Source of the DNA: Micrococcaceae bacterium Sec5.1
Lineage (GTDB): Bacteria > Actinomycetota > Actinomycetes > Actinomycetales > Micrococcaceae
DNA length: 64,000 nucleotides
Direction of reading: 5' to 3'
NCBI GenBank assembly: GCA_039636795.1
Contig: CP143430.1
Location: forward strand, 186,001-250,000
The position numbers and the translations under genes are program-made. Within the stretch, counting starts at the first letter, position 1, and each line of letters starts with the position of its first letter. Below are positions 8,525 through 17,328 of this stretch, piece by piece. The notes under the pieces were generated by a model that was given only the letters and a program-made list of their open reading frames with translations, did not search any database and was not told the DNA's origin.

Positions 8525-10087
8525 GTGATTTCAATGAAGAAGTCCACAACGGCAGCCGCCCTCGTGGTGGCCGCTGCAATTGCCCTCAGCGGCTGCGCAA
8601 GCGGAGGGGCGTCGTCAGACCCGGCCCCCGCCGCTAACCCAATTTCGGGCGGCATCGCCCGCGTCGTGGAGGCCGGAACGCCCACTAGCCTCGACCCGGC
8701 GTTGCTCCAGAACACCGGCCCCCGCATGCCCGTCACAGGCAATTCCCTCTACGGCCAGCTTGTCACGGACGACCCCGTGACTGGCGAGATCAAGATGGGA
8801 CTCCTCAAAGAGTTCGCCACCAGCGACGGCGGAAAGACGTTCACGGTTCGTGTTCGCGAAGGCGTCAAGTTCTCCGACGGGACACCATTCACCGCGGAAG
8901 CAGTCAAGTTCGGCTGGGACCGCATCAAGGTCCCCACGACCGGCTCTTCGGTCATTGCTACAGGGGCGTTGGTCGACAATATCAAGATAGTGGACGAGCT
9001 GACGGCCACGGTCACCATGGCGAAGCCGACGCCCCACTTCCCCAGCGCGGTACTTTTCACCCAGATGAATTGGATCGGCTCACCAACTGCCCTCCAGGCA
9101 GGTGCCGAGGCGTTCAACGCGAAGCCTGTTGGCGCCGGGCCCTTCGTGCTCGAAAAGTGGACGCAGGGCGATGTGCTGAAGCTCAAAAAGAACCAAAACT
9201 ACTACGTTCCTGATCTTCCCCACCTCGACGGCCTTGAAGTTCGCGGCATCGCCGATCCCTCCCTTGCCTACAACGCTCTGGCGAGCGGTCAGGCGGACGT
9301 CGTCATGACCATCTCGCAGGAGAAGGCGGCCAATGCGGTCGACGCCGGAAACGTCGCAACTCCTTACGTCCTCGGCGGCGGCAATGCTCTCATCATGAAC
9401 ACTTCGAAGGCACCTTTCGATGACGTTCGTGCTCGCCAGGCGGTCTCATACGCACTGGACCTCGACAAGCTGAGCGAGGCGGTTTACGGCGGATTCGGCG
9501 AACTGCCCAAGACACTGTTCAAGGCGGATTCACCCCTCTTTGCCGACGTGCCGGTCCACACATATGACCGCGAGAAGGCCCAGAAGTTGTTCAATGAGCT
9601 CGCTGCTGAAGGGAAGCCGCTGACGTTCAGCATGGCATTGTTCCCCGGAGGCTCGGCCATGTTTGAGGCGATTCAATCCCAGCTGAGTCAATACCAGAAC
9701 GTCAAGGTCACAGCCAACCAGCGCGATCAGTCCGAACAGGGTTCGCTTCCCGTGAAGGGCGACTTCCAGATGCTCTCCTCGGCGATTGTTTTCAATGATC
9801 CGGATCCGCGTATCTGGCTCGCCCTGCACGGGGAAGCCGGCAGCTCGAATTACAGCCGGCTCAACGACGCCCAGATGAACACCGCCTTGAACGCCGGGCG
9901 GGACGGAAAGACCATCGAGGAGCGCGCGGACGCCTACAAGAAGGTCGCTGAGAGGTTCCAGGAGCTCGTTCCCATGATCCTTACGAATGTCTCGTACTTC
10001 GGCTCCATCGAGAGCAGCAAGGTCAACGGAATCACCATGTACGGGATGGGCTCGCTCGCCCCGGACACGCTCTGGCTTCAGCCCTGA
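8525..10087 (+). CDS. ABC importer substrate-binding lipoprotein (family 5, peptide/nickel)
   Basis: 520 residues beginning at GTG 8525 (an in-frame ATG at 8534 is possible, but the GAAAGG at 8514 fits the GTG). A lipoprotein signal peptide ends in the lipobox ALSGC at residue 22, followed by a long SBP_bac_5 domain (VREGVKFSDGTPFTAEAV; GAGPFVLEKW). It would be membrane-anchored outside the cell and deliver a small peptide, opine-like molecule or hydrophobic ligand to the permeases. The P450 operon next door suggests the ligand may be a related catabolic substrate, but this is inference. Confidence 0.93.
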   Translation: MISMKKSTTAAALVVAAAIALSGCASGGASSDPAPAANPISGGIARVVEAGTPTSLDPALLQNTGPRMPVTGNSLYGQLVTDDPVTGEIKMGLLKEFATSDGGKTFTVRVREGVKFSDGTPFTAEAVKFGWDRIKVPTTGSSVIATGALVDNIKIVDELTATVTMAKPTPHFPSAVLFTQMNWIGSPTALQAGAEAFNAKPVGAGPFVLEKWTQGDVLKLKKNQNYYVPDLPHLDGLEVRGIADPSLAYNALASGQADVVMTISQEKAANAVDAGNVATPYVLGGGNALIMNTSKAPFDDVRARQAVSYALDLDKLSEAVYGGFGELPKTLFKADSPLFADVPVHTYDREKAQKLFNELAAEGKPLTFSMALFPGGSAMFEAIQSQLSQYQNVKVTANQRDQSEQGSLPVKGDFQMLSSAIVFNDPDPRIWLALHGEAGSSNYSRLNDAQMNTALNAGRDGKTIEERADAYKKVAERFQELVPMILTNVSYFGSIESSKVNGITMYGMGSLAPDTLWLQP

Positions 10088-10092
10088 GAAAG

Positions 10093-10125
10093 GTGGTGCT
10101 GCGCGAGGAAATCGCGCAGCACCAC
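10093..10125 (+). terminator. Strong intra-operon hairpin after binding-protein gene
   Basis: Perfect 14-base arms (10093-10106 and 10112-10125) around a GGAAA loop, six bases after the binding-protein stop and 39 bases before the first ATPase gene. There is no T-run, so partial termination or 3' protection of the binding-protein message is likelier than full termination; this would let the binding protein exceed the ATPases. Confidence 0.7.
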
Positions 10126-10163
10126 GCACTCTCGTTCCAAATCAATGAAGGAAGGCGCAACAC

Positions 10164-11171
10164 ATGAGCGGCGAAGAAATGCTGCTGGAGATCCGGGATC
10201 TTCATGCATACATCGGCTCTCCCCGGGGCATTGTCAAGGCTGTTGATGGTGTCAGCTTCAACCTGCGGCGTGGTGAGGCCTTGGGCATCGTTGGCGAATC
10301 AGGCTCGGGAAAGTCCATCACGGCACGCGCGGTCATGGGCCTGATGCCCGCACGATCTGCCCGCACTGGAGAAGTGTTGTTCGAAGGGCGCGACCTGCTT
10401 TCACTCGGACGCAAGGAGTTGCAGGAGATCTGGGGCAACAAGATCGCGATGGTTTTCCAAGACCCCGGACGCTCCCTGAATCCGGTGGTACGTATTGAGC
10501 GGCAGCTCACCGAGGGCATGCGGAGGCATCTGGGAATCTCGAAGTCCGCGGCACACAGCCGGGCGCTCGACCTCCTCAAGGAAGTCGGCGTGCCCGACCC
10601 CGAACGCCGCCTGAGGGCCTACCCCCACGAGCTGTCCGGCGGCATGCGCCAAAGGGTGATGCTCGCCGTCGCCCTTGCCTGTGAACCGGACCTGCTCATC
10701 GCCGATGAGCCGACCACCGCGCTCGACGTGACAATCCAGCGCCAGGTGCTCGACCTCCTTCGCCGTATCCAGATTGAACGCAAGATGTCGCTGATGCTGA
10801 TTTCCCATGACCTGCACGTCGTGGCGGGCAATACCGACCGCGTCGCCGTAATGTACGCCGGACGCCTCGCCGAGGTCGGAGCGAGCCGGGAAGTGTTCGA
10901 CGACCCCCAGCACCAGTACACGAACGCTCTGCTTGCAGCGACACCCACCATCGATCATGAGCGGCACACTCCACTGAATGTCATTCCCGGTTCGCTTCCG
11001 TCCCCGACGGACCCGCCCAGCGGCTGCCGGTTCGCGCCACGTTGCTCCGCAGCCACGGCCGAGTGCGGCGAGGCGCAGCCGCCAATTACGAATATAGGAC
11101 GGGATCATGCAGTTGCGTGCTTCCACCCTGTGACCACGAATGCAAAGGAAGGTGAGCTCGTTGGCCGGTAG
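10164..11171 (+). CDS. ABC importer ATP-binding protein, DppD type
   Basis: 335 residues. Walker A GESGSGKS about residue 45, signature LSGGMRQRVMLAVAL, Walker B LLIADEPTTALDVT and the H-loop SHDLHVVA are intact. The C-terminal oligopeptide-transporter extension with the Cys-rich GCRFAPRC and VACF block is present, as is usual for these ATPases, which may carry an Fe-S cluster. AAGGAAGG precedes the ATG. It pairs with the next ATPase. Confidence 0.94.
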   Translation: MSGEEMLLEIRDLHAYIGSPRGIVKAVDGVSFNLRRGEALGIVGESGSGKSITARAVMGLMPARSARTGEVLFEGRDLLSLGRKELQEIWGNKIAMVFQDPGRSLNPVVRIERQLTEGMRRHLGISKSAAHSRALDLLKEVGVPDPERRLRAYPHELSGGMRQRVMLAVALACEPDLLIADEPTTALDVTIQRQVLDLLRRIQIERKMSLMLISHDLHVVAGNTDRVAVMYAGRLAEVGASREVFDDPQHQYTNALLAATPTIDHERHTPLNVIPGSLPSPTDPPSGCRFAPRCSAATAECGEAQPPITNIGRDHAVACFHPVTTNAKEGELVGR

Positions 11172-12141
11172 CGGTAGCGCGCATTTACGCGGAGACGAGG
11201 CGGTCCTCTCCGTCCAGGATCTCGACGTCGAATACCACACGTCGCGAGGAAGCTTCAAAGCAGTGGCAGGAGTGAGCTTCGACCTGCTGAAGGGCGAGTC
11301 CCTCGGCATCGTCGGAGAGTCCGGCTGCGGCAAGTCCACCACTGGGCGCGCCGTGCTGCGGCTCGACCCTATCGCGGGTGGAAACATCCGGTACAGGGAG
11401 GAATCGATCGAGTCGGCTTCACCGCAGCGGCTGCGCGAGCTCCGACGGGACATGCAGATGATCTTCCAGGACCCGATCAGTTCCTTGAACCCGAGGCGCC
11501 AAGTCAAGGATCTGGTGATGGAGGGGCTTGCGATTCAAGGCGTTCCCCAGAAGGAACGCGACGAGCAAGCCCCCGGAATGCTGGCCCAAGTAGGGCTTCC
11601 TAGTGAGCGCTTCGCCGAAATGATGCCGCGGCAGCTGTCGGGGGGACAAGCCCAGCGAGTGGCGATCGGCCGTGCCCTGGCCGTCCGCCCGGGGCTGCTC
11701 ATCTGCGACGAACCGGTCTCGGCCCTCGATGTATCGGTTCAAGCCCAGATCCTGAACCTTCTCGAAGACCTGAAAACGAAATACGATCTCACGATCGTGT
11801 TCATCGCCCACGACCTCGGCGTCGTACGGAGCTTCAGCGACAAAGTGCTGGTGATGTACCTCGGCAAGACCTGCGAGTTCGGAGATTCCGTGGAGGTGTA
11901 CGACAGGCCGGCACACCCCTACACCCGCGCGCTTCTGGACTCCGTTCCCTCCCCTGATGCAGAGGGTGGCTTCGCCGGTCCCTCCCTGAAGGGCGACATC
12001 CCGTCGCCACTCAACCCGCCATCGGGTTGCCGCTTCCGTGCCCGATGCCCGGCTGCCCAGGAACGCTGCGCAGTGGAAGAACCGGAGATGCGCGAAGTGC
12101 GGCCGGGCCAGTATGCCGCCTGCCACTTCCCGCTCGATTAG
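11161..12141 (+). CDS. ABC importer ATP-binding protein, DppF type
   Basis: About 326 residues. TTG 11161 is chosen as start because AAAGGAAGGTGAG sits just before it; an in-frame ATG at 11140 would lie upstream of that ribosome binding site. Walker A GESGCGKST, signature LSGGQAQRVAIGRAL, Walker B LLICDEPVSALDVS and AHDLGVV are intact, with the C-terminal CRFRARCPAA motif. It overlaps the end of the DppD-like gene, and is the second nucleotide-binding subunit of the importer. Confidence 0.92.
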   Translation: MAGSGSAHLRGDEAVLSVQDLDVEYHTSRGSFKAVAGVSFDLLKGESLGIVGESGCGKSTTGRAVLRLDPIAGGNIRYREESIESASPQRLRELRRDMQMIFQDPISSLNPRRQVKDLVMEGLAIQGVPQKERDEQAPGMLAQVGLPSERFAEMMPRQLSGGQAQRVAIGRALAVRPGLLICDEPVSALDVSVQAQILNLLEDLKTKYDLTIVFIAHDLGVVRSFSDKVLVMYLGKTCEFGDSVEVYDRPAHPYTRALLDSVPSPDAEGGFAGPSLKGDIPSPLNPPSGCRFRARCPAAQERCAVEEPEMREVRPGQYAACHFPLD

Positions 12142-12215
12142 CAGGCGGTGCGAACGCACGAGCAAATCCTATCTAGGTAAACCCGGGCACGTCCCCGGGA
12201 GAAATGGAGTCATAC

Positions 12216-13202
12216 ATGTCTGAAGAACTTGCACCAGACCCTCTCGCACCGTGGGTTCGGGAAATCGCGGTCAAGCACGACGCAGCCCGCCACTTAGAGG
12301 GCGTGCAATGCCGGGGCTCGGTGGCACTCATTGACCAGGCGGCCCGGCTACGCGGCGCTGGAGAGGTGATGCTCGGAAAGGCGATTTCCCTTGAAAAGGA
12401 GATCGAGACCCGACCCGAGCGTCTCACGGCCAGTCGGGAAGCGGCAGAAACTGAGAAAGCGCAATGGCAGAAACTGGGCTTGTCCGAAATGCCCCACGGG
12501 CATGGCGGCGTCGAACTTGAGGTGCAGATCGGCATCCACGGCCGCTCCGCCCACGGAGGCGACGTCATCAAATACGATGCGCACGGTGTCCACAACACCC
12601 ACCTCGACGGGCTTGCCCACATCGGCGCCGATGCCACCTGGCATGGCCCGATACCCGCACGGTCCTCTGAGACCGATGAAGACACGATGGTTAACTGGGC
12701 ACAGCACGGCATTGCCACGCGAGGGGTATTGCTCGACATCCCCACCATACGCGGCGCGGAGTGGGTCACGGCTGAGGAGCCCGTCACTGCGGCCGAGCTC
12801 GACGCGGCACTTGAAGCTACCGGGGTCGACTTGGAACCTGGCGACGCGCTGATCATCTATCAGGGCCGGGACAAATACGAGGCCGCCGGCAACGTCTACC
12901 CGAGCGGGGCCGCGGCCGTAAAGCGGCCCGGTATTGGTGAGGACGGCGCGAAGTGGATCGCCGCGAAGGACCCGGGCCTCGTCCTGTGGGACTTCCATGA
13001 CGCCCGGAACACCCCGACGGGAGCGCTGGAAGTACACAGTCTCATCTGGGCCATCGGTCTCTGCCTCGTGGACAACTGCCTGCTTGGCCCCGCCGTGGCC
13101 GCGCTCAAGGAAGCAGGCACTTTCACGGGACTGATCGTCGCCGCACCGCCCGCTATCCACCGGTCTACAGGTGTTCTCATCAACCCGCTTCTCCTGTACT
13201 AG
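12216..13202 (+). CDS. Cyclase family protein (kynurenine-formamidase-like metal hydrolase)
   Basis: 328 residues from ATG 12216 (GGAG six bases upstream; an in-frame ATG at 12204 lacks a spaced site). The cyclase-fold metal-binding signature appears as HNTHLDGLAHIG, near residue 131, with HGRSAHGGDV before it. Members hydrolyse amide, ester or cyclic bonds with Mn or Zn. Being the last gene of the ABC importer operon, it probably processes the imported compound. Distinguish from kynurenine formamidase proper: the protein is longer (about 330 versus 210 residues). Confidence 0.85.
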   Translation: MSEELAPDPLAPWVREIAVKHDAARHLEGVQCRGSVALIDQAARLRGAGEVMLGKAISLEKEIETRPERLTASREAAETEKAQWQKLGLSEMPHGHGGVELEVQIGIHGRSAHGGDVIKYDAHGVHNTHLDGLAHIGADATWHGPIPARSSETDEDTMVNWAQHGIATRGVLLDIPTIRGAEWVTAEEPVTAAELDAALEATGVDLEPGDALIIYQGRDKYEAAGNVYPSGAAAVKRPGIGEDGAKWIAAKDPGLVLWDFHDARNTPTGALEVHSLIWAIGLCLVDNCLLGPAVAALKEAGTFTGLIVAAPPAIHRSTGVLINPLLLY

Positions 13203-13244
13203 GAGCCCAAGCCAGACAGAATTTTGCCGACACCAGTGATGAAA

Positions 13245-13286
13245 GCGGCTTCCGGTTGCTCCATGCGCGGAGCGACCGGAAGCCGC
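13245..13286 (+). terminator. Terminator-like hairpin after the cyclase gene
   Basis: 18-base arms with one mismatch (13245-13262 and 13269-13286) around a 6-base loop, 43 bases after the cyclase stop. No T-run follows, so efficiency as an intrinsic terminator is uncertain. Confidence 0.65.
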
Positions 13287-13325
13287 GGATCACGTATTCA
13301 GCGGGCTTTCGGAACGGAGAGCGCC

Positions 13326-13664
13326 ATGCTCAAAAACCTGATGTGCAAACTGAACCTGGGCCACGCGTGGCACGTTGAACACAACGAGGACGGCAGCCGC
13401 TACAGGCCCTGCACCCGCTGCGGAAAATACGACGACGGCGGCGATCCAGGTGGCGGTCGATGGGCCGTTCCTGACATCGGCTGTGGGGCCCGCTTACCCC
13501 TGCCTCAGCCCAGTCGCATTGAGCACCAGATTGGCGGTGATGAACCGACCACACTGCTCACCAAACGGGTAGTCTGCCTTCGGCGTGAACGTCAGCGTCC
13601 GCACAGGCAATGCGGTTCCGGATGGAGAGGTGCCGGATACGGTCGCTTCAAGCGGACTTTCTGA
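13326..13664 (+). CDS. Small CxxC-containing hypothetical protein
   Basis: Reading from ATG 13326 gives MLKNLMCKLNLGHAWHVEH followed by YRPCTRCGKYDDGG, the pattern of small zinc-ribbon-like actinobacterial proteins in which an N-terminal C-x6-H-x2-H and a CxxC may bind metal. The convincing part is only the first 45-50 residues. The remainder runs antisense through the lipoprotein gene on the other strand and looks like random reading, so the true protein may end earlier through a frameshift near 13460-13490. Function unknown. Confidence 0.45.
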   Translation: MLKNLMCKLNLGHAWHVEHNEDGSRYRPCTRCGKYDDGGDPGGGRWAVPDIGCGARLPLPQPSRIEHQIGGDEPTTLLTKRVVCLRRERQRPHRQCGSGWRGAGYGRFKRTF

Positions 13665-13976
13665 GAGGGTGGGCAGTCCCAGGAAGCCCGTCATCGTGCC
13701 ATCTGGCGAGGACGTCGCGGAGCACACGCCTTCCGGGGAGCAGCCTTGGTCCACGGCGATTGAGCCGGGATGCAAAACCACGTCCGCCTCAGTGCATGTC
13801 CCGTCCTGACACGCCTTCATCCGCAATGAAGCAACTGTGTCAACGTAGTCGGCAGCGACCGTGATCGATACGCCAGACGCCTGCGCGATCGCCGGGCAAG
13901 GTACCGGCTCAGCGAAGCAGCTGGGAAGAAGTGCCGAGGTACCCATTAGCGTGAATGCCAAACCAATCTTGCCCAT
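13494..13976 (-). CDS. Putative secreted lipoprotein, unknown function
   Basis: 160 residues with an N-terminal hydrophobic stretch (IGLAFTLMGTSALL) ending at a lipobox-like LLPSC, then FAEPVPC and a Cys-bearing beta-rich body (MKACQDGTC; DQGCSPEGVC). The paired cysteines suggest disulphides outside the cell. No family recognised. It lies between the CxxC gene and mutY, transcribed with mutY but separated by 113 bases. Confidence 0.6.
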   Translation of the reverse strand: MGKIGLAFTLMGTSALLPSCFAEPVPCPAIAQASGVSITVAADYVDTVASLRMKACQDGTCTEADVVLHPGSIAVDQGCSPEGVCSATSSPDGTMTGFLGLPTLSESPLEATVSGTSPSGTALPVRTLTFTPKADYPFGEQCGRFITANLVLNATGLRQG

Positions 13977-14089
13977 GCTTCAGGGTAGGACTGGACCCGG
14001 CAGGAGGCGCCGCAACAAAGGAAATCGGCACCCCATCGTTACGGCCCACCCTGGCCTGTTGCCGAACCGACACCGCGCGTGACCGCGGC

Positions 14090-15040
14090 TTAGGCCGGAA
14101 GCCGCAAACCGCCGTCGTGGATTTCCGCCAACCCGTCGGTAACCAGCCCGTCGAGTGCCCGTTCCAGCTGCTCGGGGGCTGAGTTGAGCCGGTGCAGTGC
14201 TGCCAGCGGAATCCCGACGCCGGACGGCGCAAACCCGAGGTCCGCCGGGGCCTGTTCGAACATCTCGCGCGGAACCGGGACAGCAGCTTCGCGGAGGACG
14301 GCCATCACGGCTCCCCGGACTTGCCGGTCCGTGCCATGCCAGGATTGGCCCTTTGGCGTGTACGACGGCGGTGGCTCACCTGCAGCGAGCCAGGCGCAAC
14401 TCGAGCGCACGGGACACTCGGCGCACTTGGGAGTGCGGGCTGTGCACACCACGGCACCCAGTTCCATGACGGAGGCGTTCCAGCGCACGGACAGTGGCCG
14501 TTCTTCGGGCAGCAGAGTGTCGGCCAAGCGCATCTCGGCCGCGGTGAGCGCCGGAGCGGGCAGGGCGTGCCCGGAGATGAGGCGCGCATGGACGCGACGG
14601 ATGTTGGTGTCCACCACTGTTTCGCGGCGACCAAAAGCAAAGGCGGCGACGGCGGCGGCCGTGTAATTGCCGACGCCCGGCAGGGTCAGGAGCTCGGGAT
14701 AGGTGTCCGGAACGTCTCCATTGTGCTCGTCGCGGATGGCGACGGCGGCTGCGTGTAGTCGCAGGGCCCTGCGGGGATAGCCGAGCCGGCCCCAGTGGCG
14801 AACAGCCTCACCGGAAGGCTCATCGGCCAGGAGGGCGGGGGTTGGCCAGCGTTCCATCCAGTCCCGCCAAACGGGGAGAACCCGGACCACAGGAGTTTGT
14901 TGGAGCATGACTTCGCTGACCAGAATGCCCCAAGGGCTGCAATCAGGCTCGCGCCACGGAAGGTCCCTGGCGGTCTCGGCGAACCACTGGTCCAAGGACT
15001 GGTGGAGTCCGGCGAGTTGGTCGGAACCGGGAAGTGCCAT
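14090..15040 (-). CDS. mutY: A/G-specific adenine DNA glycosylase MutY
   Basis: 316 residues. Removes adenine mispaired with 8-oxoguanine. Catalytic Glu in SEVMLQQTPV, the helix-hairpin-helix LPGVGNYTAAAV followed by the Asp in VVDTNIRRVHARL, and a [4Fe-4S] loop with C-x6-C-x2-C-x5-C (CTARTPKCAECPVRSSC) are all visible. The C-terminal part is shorter than the NUDIX-like domain of E. coli MutY and reads more like a short winged region, as in many actinobacteria. Endonuclease III is excluded by the EVMLQQT context. Confidence 0.95.
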   Translation of the reverse strand: MALPGSDQLAGLHQSLDQWFAETARDLPWREPDCSPWGILVSEVMLQQTPVVRVLPVWRDWMERWPTPALLADEPSGEAVRHWGRLGYPRRALRLHAAAVAIRDEHNGDVPDTYPELLTLPGVGNYTAAAVAAFAFGRRETVVDTNIRRVHARLISGHALPAPALTAAEMRLADTLLPEERPLSVRWNASVMELGAVVCTARTPKCAECPVRSSCAWLAAGEPPPSYTPKGQSWHGTDRQVRGAVMAVLREAAVPVPREMFEQAPADLGFAPSGVGIPLAALHRLNSAPEQLERALDGLVTDGLAEIHDGGLRLPA

Positions 15041-15219
15041 GCGTCAGATCTCCCGGACTGTTGAAGTTTAGGCTGGCGTCGGAGCGCCGGAATTCTGCCC
15101 TCTACTGTAGTTGAAACCAGGACGACGACGCTTCTGCGGTGCACGTCACACTGAGCGGGTTTGCCGTCCGGCGGCGTGGTGGTGGCCTGCTGCGGAGTGG
15201 GCCCGCCTAGCCTAGAAAC

Positions 15220-15939
15220 ATGGCCAATCAGGGTAGGAACCAGTCTTCCGCGCGCACATCAGCGCAGGCGAAGGGTTCTGCCCGTAATTCAGGCGGTCCC
15301 GGCCGCCCTGGCTCCCCAGCCCAGAAGCGGCGTCCGAGCGCCGCCGTGTACCGCCGTCGTCGGCAGTTTGTCTTTGGTGCGCTGCTGCTGGTCATCGCCC
15401 TCCTGGTGGCTGGAGCCATGGCAATCAACGGTGCGCTTGCAAGTAAGTCCGGGCCGCAGGCGGTCAACACGGCGGAGCCCTCCCAGATGCCTACTCAAGG
15501 GAATGCGCCCACAGCAGGCACTGCCTCCCCGTCCGCAACGCCCACACCTGTATGCGACCTGAGCTTGGTAACAGTGGCTGCTGCTACGGACAAGCCAGCC
15601 TACGGGACTGAGGAAATGCCACTGCTCACCATGACCATTACCAACGGCGGGACGACGCCGTGTGACGTCAACGTGGGCACATCGCAAATGGAGTACGTGG
15701 TGATGAGCGGCTCGGACCGGATCTTTTCCTCCAAGGATTGTCAGGCCGGAAGTGAAGACCTGGTCAAGACCATCCAGCCGGGCAAGAGCGAAATCGCCAA
15801 TTTCCCCTGGCAACGCAACCGGACTCTTGAAGGCTGCGCCGCGATCAACGCAAAACCCGGCGCTGGGGGCGCCTACTACACGTTCGAGGCGCGGTTGGGG
15901 AACAAGTCCAGCACCAAGGCCGTCTTCCAGCTGAACTAA
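15220..15939 (+). CDS. Membrane-anchored protein with DUF4232-like extracytoplasmic domain
   Basis: 239 residues. A basic, Ser/Gly/Pro-rich cytoplasmic N-terminus (about 45 residues) is followed by one transmembrane helix (FVFGALLLVIALLVAGAMAI), a Ser/Thr/Pro-rich linker and an extracytoplasmic beta domain carrying two or more cysteines (VCDLSL; TPCDVNVG; KDCQAG; EGCAAI) that may form disulphides. Function unknown. This arrangement beside mutY and disA is seen in related genomes by general experience, not checked here. Confidence 0.75.
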   Translation: MANQGRNQSSARTSAQAKGSARNSGGPGRPGSPAQKRRPSAAVYRRRRQFVFGALLLVIALLVAGAMAINGALASKSGPQAVNTAEPSQMPTQGNAPTAGTASPSATPTPVCDLSLVTVAAATDKPAYGTEEMPLLTMTITNGGTTPCDVNVGTSQMEYVVMSGSDRIFSSKDCQAGSEDLVKTIQPGKSEIANFPWQRNRTLEGCAAINAKPGAGGAYYTFEARLGNKSSTKAVFQLN

Positions 15940-15987
15940 CCTTCGGCAGACGGTGATTTGATAAGTGCCCGACGGCGGCACACGGCT

Positions 15988-17064
15988 TTAGAGGAACCTG
16001 TCCAGCAAGCTTGCCTCGGCCATGCGGCTCAAACCTTCACGGACCGTGCGTGCGCGCTGGTCGCCGATGCCATCCACAGTCATGAGGTCGTCAATGGTGG
16101 CTGCCATGAGATTCTGCAAGCCGCCAAAATAGTCCACCAGGCGATCGGCGACGGCCTTCGGGACGGACTTGAGCCCGGACAGGAGGCGGTAGCCGCGCGG
16201 CTGGACCACTGCGTCCAACTGTTCCACACCACCAGCGAAGCCGATGATGTGGGCGATGCGGCTGAGGTCGATCAATTCGGTGGGGCCGAGGTTGAGGAGC
16301 GCCTGGACGGCTTCATCGATGTCCTCCGGGGTGGCGTCCGGGTCCGAGTAGTCGCGGATGATGACGTCGCTGCCGGGGCCGCGGCCCATGGTCAGTTCCT
16401 CCACCTGCAGTGATAGCAAGCGGCCATCCTCGCCGAGCTCCAGGACGTATTGCGCAATCTCCTCGGAAATCCGCCTGACCATCTCCTGGCGCTGCAAGGT
16501 GACGGCCACATCCCTGACTGTGACCAACGCTTCGATCTCAAGGGCTGAAAGCGAGCTGGTGACCTGGTCCAGCCTGGCGCTGTAACGCTCCAGCGTTGCG
16601 AGCGCCTGATTGGCCCGGGCGAGGACCTTCTCCGAACCCTCCAGGACGTGGCGCAGGCCGTTCACGTACAGCGCGATGATCTGCATCGACTGGCTGACAG
16701 AGATGACGGGAACGCCCGTCTGGATGGCGACCCGCTCCGCGGTGCGGTGCCGGGTTCCCGACTCCTGCGTTTCAATGCTGGAATCCGGAACGAGCTGCAC
16801 TGCGGCACGGACTATGTTGCTGGCGTCCTTGTCGCAGATGATGGCGCCGTCCATCTTGGCCAGTTCACGCAGGCGCGTGGGCGAGAAGTCGATTCCGATA
16901 TCGAATCCGCCCGAACAGATGGAGTCGATGGTGCGGTCATAGCCCAGCACAATCAAGGCGCCGGTGCGTCCACGGAGGATGCGCTCCAAGCCGTCCCGCA
17001 AGGGAGTTCCGGGTGCGACTCTGGCCAGAGTCGCCTTGAGCGACTCTTCCGGGCTCCGGGCCAT
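15988..17064 (-). CDS. disA: DNA integrity scanning diadenylate cyclase DisA
   Basis: 358 residues from ATG 17064 (MARSPEESLKATLARVAPG); the frame runs further upstream without similarity. Makes cyclic di-AMP from two ATP and senses branched DNA. The DAC domain shows DGAIICDKD and GTRHRTAERVAIQTG; a central helical spine follows, and the C-terminus is a helix-hairpin-helix DNA-binding domain (VDGIGDQRARTVREGL). The octameric architecture length fits the family. radA, encoded about 950 bases upstream on the same strand, is DisA's known functional neighbour. Confidence 0.97.
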   Translation of the reverse strand: MARSPEESLKATLARVAPGTPLRDGLERILRGRTGALIVLGYDRTIDSICSGGFDIGIDFSPTRLRELAKMDGAIICDKDASNIVRAAVQLVPDSSIETQESGTRHRTAERVAIQTGVPVISVSQSMQIIALYVNGLRHVLEGSEKVLARANQALATLERYSARLDQVTSSLSALEIEALVTVRDVAVTLQRQEMVRRISEEIAQYVLELGEDGRLLSLQVEELTMGRGPGSDVIIRDYSDPDATPEDIDEAVQALLNLGPTELIDLSRIAHIIGFAGGVEQLDAVVQPRGYRLLSGLKSVPKAVADRLVDYFGGLQNLMAATIDDLMTVDGIGDQRARTVREGLSRMAEASLLDRFL

Positions 17065-17328
17065 AGGGTTTCCCTTCGAAGGTGCAAGCCATGGCTCACA
17101 GACAAGCTGAATCCGGCATCCGCGGGCACTTCGAAAAATGCCCTGATGACGACTAGCACCATGATATGGCTTCCGGACACCGTTAACCGCACCAGCAAGC
17201 CCCAAAGTGGGTCATTTCGTTATGTACGAAGACGGCCGGAAGGTGCCTTTTCGGGCGTTCTTGGCAACGCCTGTTTGGGGCTTTTGCGTGGTTGACGTGG
17301 GCCGATATAACAAATTGGTGTAGATATT

